The notes beneath the pieces were generated by a model. The model worked only from the letters and a program-made list of their open reading frames with translations. It searched no databases and was not told where the DNA came from. This document shows positions 59,501-64,000 of a stretch of 64,000 nt of DNA, one piece after another. Location of the stretch: contig CACVBU010000575.1 of the NCBI GenBank assembly GCA_902728285.1, positions 569,298-633,297 of the forward strand, read 5' to 3'. Position 1 is the stretch's first letter. Each line of letters begins with the position of its first letter. The position numbers and the translations under genes were made by a program. The DNA comes from Clytia hemisphaerica. Its lineage: Eukaryota; Cnidaria; Hydrozoa; Leptothecata; Clytiidae.

Positions 59501-60127
59501 TTGCTGATTGGTGAAGAAGCTACCATTTATATAAGCTCATGCGGTAGTTTCTTTATCATGGCCTTATCTTTGATCAGAGTCAAAAGTGATATCTCTTTCT
59601 AAAAACTCTGATAAATGAGATGGCAAATATAGTTCAGTCCGGGCGGGAAAAGTGGTAAAAGTGCAAAATATGAAGGTTACAACCATTCAAAGTACAGTAG
59701 AACTTATGTAAGGGAGGTTCTTTACTGTAGGGGAGGTGTGATGTGCCGTGGAAGGGCAGTACTCCGGAGTATTCCGTACTCCGGAGAGGACTATAATGGA
59801 AAGCATTCAAACATCGTAACCACCCTAATAATTAGCTGATGCTCAAAAAAATAATATTCAAAATTTTGCTGATACCTTTTGTGAATTGTTTTGTTCGACC
59901 ACTTCAAATTTTCCTTCATCTTCTTCTTCTTGTTGTTTCTTCTTGCTTAAAAATTTCCGCCCTTTGCTACCGCCACCACGGCCACCACCACGGCCACCAC
60001 CACGGCCGCCCCGGTCTGTAAACTTCTTCTGCCCACCAACACCCTCTCCTTTATCTTCTTGAGTTTTGTTGTTTTTGTTGTTGTTAAAAGTTTTCTTTCC
60101 TCCAATTGTTTTCATTTTCTTGATCAT
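41581..60127 (-). CDS. DDX54: DEAD-box ATP-dependent RNA helicase DDX54 (yeast Dbp10)
   Basis: There are 26 exons on the minus strand: 59876-60127, 59173-59296, 58621-58743, 58261-58325, 57684-57752, 57360-57451, 56895-57056, 56123-56243, 55534-55570, 54601-54695, 52532-52589, 52142-52209, 51805-51889, 51264-51322, 50624-50696, 50108-50199, 49187-49316, 48803-48879, 48296-48360, 47613-47721, 46702-46735, 46383-46443, 44931-45032, 44095-44199, 42247-42341, 41581-41894. They total 2667 nt (888 residues), matching family length. Motifs in order: GGFQSMG, Q motif PTPIQ (about 143), ARTGSGKT (about 164), PTRELA, GG, ATPGR, DEAD (271-274), SAT (302-304), [30 protein letters not shown]. Behind lies the DBP10 C-terminal region ([31 protein letters not shown]). 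RGG runs sit at both ends; the N-terminal one is unusual. The protein remodels pre-60S rRNA in the nucleolus. Confidence 0.93.
42392..42620. mobile_element. MITE, copy 2 of the 240-bp family
   Basis: It is the inverted relative of 27177-27412 (CATATCAGACACA, CAATCTTGCTCCAC, AAAACCTTTAA). It sits between DDX54 exon 42247-42341 and the 156-bp array. Confidence 0.65.
42690..43398. repeat. 156-bp x about 5 tandem array in a DDX54 intron
   Basis: CAGATATTCACCCAAGGAAC begins units at 42694, 42850, 43006, 43161 and 43317. Spacing is 155-156 bp, almost a codon multiple, so long repetitive frames are open on both strands. The array ends in a short CA-rich run. Confidence 0.85.
43735..44092. repeat. 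22-bp ATATGAACGTTAGACGAATG array
   Basis: About fifteen units of TTATATGAACGTTAGACGAATG and variants lie next to DDX54 exon 44095-44199, ending with TTGTTTTGACGTTCTCACC at the splice donor. The core matches the ACGTT foldback elements elsewhere. Confidence 0.85.
44376..44725. repeat. Direct repeat pair, C-rich
   Basis: CCCATGCCTAGAATGAAAAT at about 44382 recurs at about 44655, each followed by C-rich runs. It lies in the DDX54 intron between exons 44931-45032 and 44095-44199. Confidence 0.55.
45727..45881. mobile_element. Palindromic CCAAT/CRE MITE, copy 2
   Basis: This is the same palindrome as 34251-34393, with TGATTGGTTGTAAGTGACGT facing ACGTCACTTGCAGCCAATCA. It is in a DDX54 intron. Confidence 0.8.
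45925..46152. mobile_element. CCACTTTCGCGCGAA-family MITE, copy 2, with half copy to 46353
   Basis: GGTCGGTCTCCACTTTCGCA at the left and GCGCGAAAGTGGAGACCGGC at the right. A second right half (TTTACGTCAATTTCGACCAA to the same end) repeats at 46232-46353, just left of DDX54 exon 46383-46443. Confidence 0.7.
46971..47385. repeat. Dispersed repeat, copy 1
   Basis: ACTGGAGTCGTTTATAATGC and TATGATAATACGATTATTGT recur at 55860-55940. Downstream, TTAGACGACTAAAATTGTTC and complement form a foldback. Confidence 0.55.
48618..48690 (-). repeat. tRNA-like SINE head
   Basis: On the minus strand, CAGAGTGATCAAGACGTC (A-box-like) and CGATTCAAATCCCAGC (B-box-like) lie at tRNA-like spacing. No intact acceptor stem is seen. 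Confidence 0.4.
52590..52868. repeat. 57-bp x 5 tandem repeat carrying a splice acceptor
   Basis: Five units of GTACCGAACTGTCAGATGAA plus TAATAACTAAAAATGAAAAG plus TTTTTGGTTGTTACAAT. On the minus strand each contains CTTTTCATTTTTAG|TTATTAT, the 3' splice site and first bases of DDX54 exon 52532-52589. Acceptor positions are 52590, 52647, 52704, 52761 and 52818. Confidence 0.9.
53450..54560. repeat. Degenerate tandem array, period about 170 bp
   Basis: TTTTTAGGTAGTTTTTGGCC recurs at about 54042, 54211 and 54384 (spacing 169-173 bp), with decayed units back to 53450. Each unit also carries AATTACTTCAGCCACATTTT. It fills most of the DDX54 intron between exons 54601-54695 and 52532-52589. Confidence 0.75.
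54793..55371. mobile_element. 0.58-kb foldback element
   Basis: TTAAAGGGATAATCAGATAG and CTCTGGTTATCCCTTTAA are terminal inverted repeats. The inside has repeated TTCGAATAACCGAGAGT. It lies in the DDX54 intron between exons 55534-55570 and 54601-54695. Confidence 0.7.
55860..56040. repeat. Dispersed repeat, copy 2
   Basis: It is nearly identical to 46981-47060 over the first 80 bp, then diverges. It lies in the DDX54 intron left of exon 56123-56243. Confidence 0.55.
56409..56553. mobile_element. Palindromic CCAAT/CRE MITE, copy 3
   Basis: This is the best-preserved palindrome of the family, with TGATATGCACCATTGCAATG and complement ends and facing ATTGGTTG / CAACCAAT. It is in the DDX54 intron between exons 56895-57056 and 56123-56243. 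Confidence 0.8.
57950..58205. repeat. Foldback array of CGCGCCTTGATTTT units
   Basis: CGCGCCTTGATATTGTCACG-type units at the left are mirrored by GGCGCGTG and AATCGAGGCGCATGAAAATC units at the right. It lies in the DDX54 intron next to exon 58261-58325. Confidence 0.6.
59435..59490 (-). repeat. tRNA-like SINE head
   Basis: On the minus strand GGTAGATCATCCAGC and the B box TGTGGGTTCGACCCTC fit a tRNA-derived SINE. It is in DDX54 intron 1. Confidence 0.45.
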
Positions 60128-60170
60128 TGTATGTGTTTTTGTGCTTGGTTCTTTATTTTTGTTTTTTCTT

Positions 60171-60172
60171 CT
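60171..60172 (-). other. Splice acceptor upstream of the DDX54 start
   Basis: On the minus strand CTTCTATTTTTCTAG|AAGAAA lies 43 nt before the predicted ATG, with an open frame between. It may mark a 5' UTR intron, an upstream coding exon, or a trans-splice site. No donor was identified between it and the TBL3 stop codon. Confidence 0.5.
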
Positions 60173-60564
60173 AGAAAAATAGAAGCAATTAAACGTTGAT
60201 AATGTTCTGATATGAAGCTTGCCAAAATCTTAAAGGAGGAAAAAATAGTCGTTTAGGAGAACACGTCGGTCTATTGAATAACAAATTACTCCAGCATACA
60301 TTACTTTCCCTCAACAAGTACAAACGCGATAAATTATCCGCTTCCTAGGCAACAGCTGTGTAGTAAAAGACAAATCGATATGACGACGTTATCATTAACA
60401 AAATTTATACTGGAGTAATAAGTCATTCAAAAGACCGTCGCGTTCTCCCAAACGACTATTGTTGACAGATTCAGAGACTTAGGATTTAACATATCGACAG
60501 AAAATGTTTCTGAAACCTTCAGATGCTAACCCAACGGACATCCCCCAACACTTTAACTATCGAT

Positions 60565-60570
60565 TTTATT
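60565..60570 (-). promoter_or_regulatory. AATAAA poly(A) signal of TBL3
   Basis: The minus-strand AATAAA lies about 85 nt after the TBL3 stop codon and about 390 nt before the acceptor upstream of DDX54. Confidence 0.55.
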
Positions 60571-60654
60571 CATTGAAAACCGTATAATCTAGTATAATCC
60601 TATAAAAATTATAATTTGATAAAATTGTAGAAAAGCTATAAAATCCTCTAATGG

Positions 60655-63600
60655 TTATTCAATTGACGACATCTTCATTGATTCCCAAGTGTAATTCACG
60701 AAATGTGTTTGCTGAAGAAGGAATTGGAAAGAAATTTCAATCAATCATTGTCAGGACAGGTTTGGGAAAAAAATTTTATACCAGAAAACTCACATACTGT
60801 ATATCGTTGCAGCAGTCATGCAAAAAATTGAGAAGCTTTTTCATTTTATAAATTTCCTGATAATCAAGAAACGGAGATAAAGGTTAGGTTTTGTCGGCAC
60901 TTTTGTAAAACTGTACCATAGCATGAATATAACCGAATAATAATGGGTGATTTCTAAAATGTACTTATTTGAACAACACTGTCGACATGACTAACTATCG
61001 GGCAGTCCGGCGTAAGATCATCAGAGGAAGGAGTTCAACCCCAGCTGCTGGGAACCATGGACGTTTTAAAATTTGTGCAGTAAGTAAGTAGGTATTTATT
61101 ATTTGTTTCAAAATTTATGTTAGCGTATTTTACCTGGACTAAATTGTTCATACGGTCGAAATGTCGTTCTAAAAAAACATAAGAGAAGAAGAACAATCAT
61201 TGTTAGAAAAGTTGATAGTTTGTATGGAAAGCCAAGCAACCTTTAGGCTTTCAGACAGATTTCTATGGTTTTAACATGAGATCCATGGTAGATTGTCTAC
61301 CTCCTAGATCGCCTAAACACTATTTGTGGGTTTAGGGGAACAAAAACGCAATTGTATTACAAGACAAACTGATAAAAATTTGGTGGACACAGGGAAAACC
61401 ATTTCGAATAAATGAGAATTTTGAGCAAGTATTTTAAATAAACTAAAATCGTTCTATCCGATAATATCTACCTGTATAAGGGAGGAGAGCTTCCAATATT
61501 TCTTTGATTCTTGGATATCCGAGCAACTCGTCAGGTGTTCTTGTCTTCAAGATGATTGACAAAACTGAAAGAAAAAATGACAGAAAATCTTGAAACATGG
61601 GAAAATGAAAAGTATTAAAATCATAAAAACAATTTCCAGAATATCAGTCAGTCGTATTTTGTACTGACAAGCCATTGTTTCGATTTTTGACACTGGTCTC
61701 TCTGGTATGCAAATTCTCTCATAAAGGATTCGTCAAACAATTACACAATGAATCTCGTGTTCGTGTTCCTTCTAGTTAAAGTCGTAGAAGGCTTAGTTTT
61801 CAGTGGACATTCTAATTTAGTCATCAAACTACGGATAGTATTTGAAGCGTCTCTTCGAGTTGACATATCAATCTTTTATTTAGAATACATTTTTTGGACC
61901 GTAGCCGCCAATTGCCGCGCGGGCATTGTACCACCCTAAAACCAACCGTCTTTTTTCGCACCTATAGACAATAGAAAAAGGTGTAAAAAAGGATTGGATC
62001 GAGTTTAGGGGGGATAATTAAATAATAAAGTTGCACGCGCCTGACCGCGCAACAACGGTCGAAAAGATGTATTTAAAAGATTTGAATAGATTAGAATTAC
62101 ACGGAGTAACAGACCGCAAAAAGCATGGGTAATACATAGCCCGGGGTCCACTTAAAGCTTTTTTATAGACTGGATGGTACGATTAAGTGGCCCGGTAGTA
62201 TATGGTAAAAGGCTTTTGCCTAGACGGACTGTAAAACAGTCCGCCAGATTTTTGTTGTTTTTGTCAGGTAAAAAAAGAACGAAGCAGTGTTTTTATTTGA
62301 AAATAAGTGATTCAAAATCTGTTATTGATGTTTGTTTCTCATTCTTAATTATATTTTTCAACTTCAAGTAGCTGTTTTGTTATTTGGATCAGTTTGGATT
62401 TCAATTTTTCTACTTCACTGGACTCTAAAAAATTATCAAAAAGCAAAGTTCAGCCAGAAGTAGACTCTAGTCTAGGTAATACACAAATTTCCTATTAGTG
62501 GATGCATATAAAAAAGTCACGACAAAGCCAGGACAATCTGCTCAATAAGAGAAAAATAATTATACCTGTCTGACTAGCGAACGAATGCTTGGCATTTGTA
62601 TTCCAATCGCATATGAAATCCAACAACGATTCTAAGAGACGAAAAGAATATTTCTTTACAGTAAGGAGACCCTTGGAAAACCTTATGGGTTCTAAGATAT
62701 TCTTGAACCTTTTAAAGAGAGATCTTGAAGTTGACAAGATTGGCGGATGAAATAGAAGCTTTTTATGGATTTGCACTTCTACCAGGGCTGATCAAAGAAG
62801 CACTATCCAATCAAATTAATTTTCGCGAGATAGAATCGCCAGCAAAATAATCCCAAAATTTTCAATCTTTAAATTTTGTACAGCGCTTTTTTGATATTGC
62901 AAGCGAGGATGGACTTGGTTTTTCCCAGTCAGGAATCTCACGTGGTTTCGATAAATTTGTGTATTTTAGCAGATATTATGGCGAGTACTGATTTAAGTGC
63001 TTTCTGCTTTAATACTACAACAATGTTTAGAAAATTGTTCAAATCCACCCAGCAGACACTAACTGTTATTTCAAAAAGTTCATCTTCTCTTCTATAGATG
63101 AACGTTACGGACTTTAGATGGACGTCGTTTGGACGTTACGTGCAAACTACGGGAAGCAAAAACGAAGATGGAATTATTTCGGGGTCCTTTTAAAGTCGGA
63201 TATCAGGAGCGTCTCATTTTAAGATGCATTCAAAGCACAATTAAAAACGAGTTTCAACAGAACCCAGCTGACACATGGCATTGTTTCGACTTTCTCAACA
63301 TTCATACAACGCTATATGGACGTTTAGATGAGCGACATTTGATTTAACTTACCAACTTGGTATTCTTTTAGACCTTTGACAATCTGATCAATTTTTTCCA
63401 AAGCCTCTTCCTCCATAAGAAGATCTAAATGTTGAAACAAACTTCAATGAAGACATTTAACATACATATCTATTATCATTTGATTACATTGCATTTCAGA
63501 TGAAGAAACACTTATGCTGCCTCCCCTCCCACACACCGCACCAGCACAATTTTGAAAAATTCTTTAGCTAGTTCTGTCTTGCAGCATATAAGGCATGCCT

Positions 63601-63750
63601 GTCTGATGTGTACATCATCAAATGTGGTTGGGTAAAAACTGTTTACCTTTGAACATATTCAACGCTCGGAAAGGTTGTTCCAGACGAATGGCTAGACCAA
63701 TAGCTTTTGTATATTTCTTCTGTTGTAAAAGGTTTTGAAGTTCTTGTTCC
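60655..63750 (-). CDS. TBL3: TBL3 / UTP13 small-subunit processome WD protein, C-terminal part
   Basis: The last six exons are 63647-63750, 63353-63424, 62566-62631, 61472-61564, 61134-61168 and 60655-60711. All junctions are GT-AG and phases fit. They encode the UTP13 C-terminal helical domain: EQELQNLLQQKKYTKAIGLA, RLEQPFRALNMFK, DQIVKGLKEYQ, ESLLDFICDWNTNAKHS, TPDELLGYPRIKEILEALLP, YTERHFDRMNNLVQ, and a final HFVNYTWESMKM with a TAA at 60655-60657. This matches the end of animal TBL3, where WNTN and LLPYTERHF are conserved. UTP13 belongs to the UTP-B complex that assembles on the 5' ETS of pre-rRNA. The WD-repeat exons lie beyond the right edge. DDX54 begins about 0.5 kb downstream on the same strand. 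Confidence 0.92.
60989..61060 (+). repeat. Possible tRNA-like fragment
   Basis: GGAGTTCAACCCC resembles a B box and CTAACTATCGGGCAG sits at about A-box distance. It is weak and lies between the last two TBL3 exons. Confidence 0.25.
61885..62073. mobile_element. GCCGCGCGG-family MITE, copy 2
   Basis: It shares CCGCCAATTGCCGCGCGGGC and CCTATAGACAATAGAAAAA with 29473-29668, with ends ATACATTTT and GAAAAGATGTAT. It lies in a TBL3 intron. Confidence 0.7.
63094..63330. mobile_element. ACGTT-rich foldback relative
   Basis: GATGAACGTTACGGAC, TTTGGACGTTACGTGC and, further right, CAGCTGACACATGGCATTG and CGCTATATGGACGTT match the ACGTT family. It is close to TBL3 exon 63353-63424. Confidence 0.5.
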
Positions 63751-64000
63751 CTAAAAAAAAAAAAAGAATTGATATACTTTTTAAATTTTGTTGTAAAAGT
63801 TAAACTTTATGCTTATTAATAATCAATATCGACCACTTTTTAAGAGGAGTGGTTGCTGTGTTGCAATTAATACTATTAATAACCTTTAAGAGGAAAAACA
63901 AATCATTGAGGTTTTACTCTCGGGTACCTAATAGGCCCCCTCCCCGCAAGTAAATATGTGAAAATTCTCAGCCCTGGACATATATATTCGAGCCCAGGAG

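Overview
The window is eukaryotic: about two-thirds AT, with short exons (25-430 bp), GT-AG introns and many small transposon-derived repeats. Gene content is animal: a meiotic REC114, a selenoprotein of the SelW/Rdx family with its SECIS, an astacin metalloprotease ending in ShK cysteine repeats, a MANSC plus Frizzled-CRD surface protein, a PAN plus PA14-like secreted protein, and the nucleolar genes TBL3/UTP13 and DDX54/Dbp10. The astacin-ShK architecture and the TA-target-site MITE load suggest a cnidarian or another early-branching or marine invertebrate. I cannot name the species.

Layout. From 1.4 to 6.16 kb (minus strand) lies the 5' part of a cell-surface gene with MANSC, a 10-Cys Frizzled-type CRD and a Ser/Thr-rich stalk. 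Its 3' end is not found and probably lies left of the window. Divergent from it, 6.88-11.07 kb (plus) is a complete five-exon REC114. Convergent with REC114, 12.45-15.34 kb (minus) is a three-exon SelW-like selenoprotein with an in-frame UGA and a SECIS hairpin. Positions 15.3-21.3 kb hold repeats only. From 21.33 to 37.75 kb (minus) is an 11-exon astacin-ShK gene. One 9-kb intron of it contains a complete four-exon PAN/PA14-like gene on the opposite strand (30.85-35.15 kb). A tRNA-Val(TAC) is at 40.8 kb. From 41.58 to 60.13 kb (minus) is a 26-exon DDX54 whose exon lengths add up to an 888-residue protein, close to the family's usual length. Just upstream, 60.66 kb to the window edge (minus) carries the last six exons of TBL3/UTP13.

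DDX54 and TBL3 act in large- and small-subunit ribosome biogenesis respectively. They sit head to tail about 0.5 kb apart, with a splice acceptor just upstream of the DDX54 start. The other genes show no functional link.

Introns and intergenic DNA are packed with inverted-repeat (foldback) elements, mostly with TA target duplications, with tRNA-derived SINEs, and with tandem arrays. Several are placed where they could affect a gene: a 57-bp array that repeats a DDX54 splice acceptor five times, a MITE five bases upstream of a predicted start codon, and a Gly-codon microsatellite in the astacin gene across which the reading frame does not close. All exon models were made by eye from splice signals, phase continuity and remembered family motifs. 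No search or fold was run.
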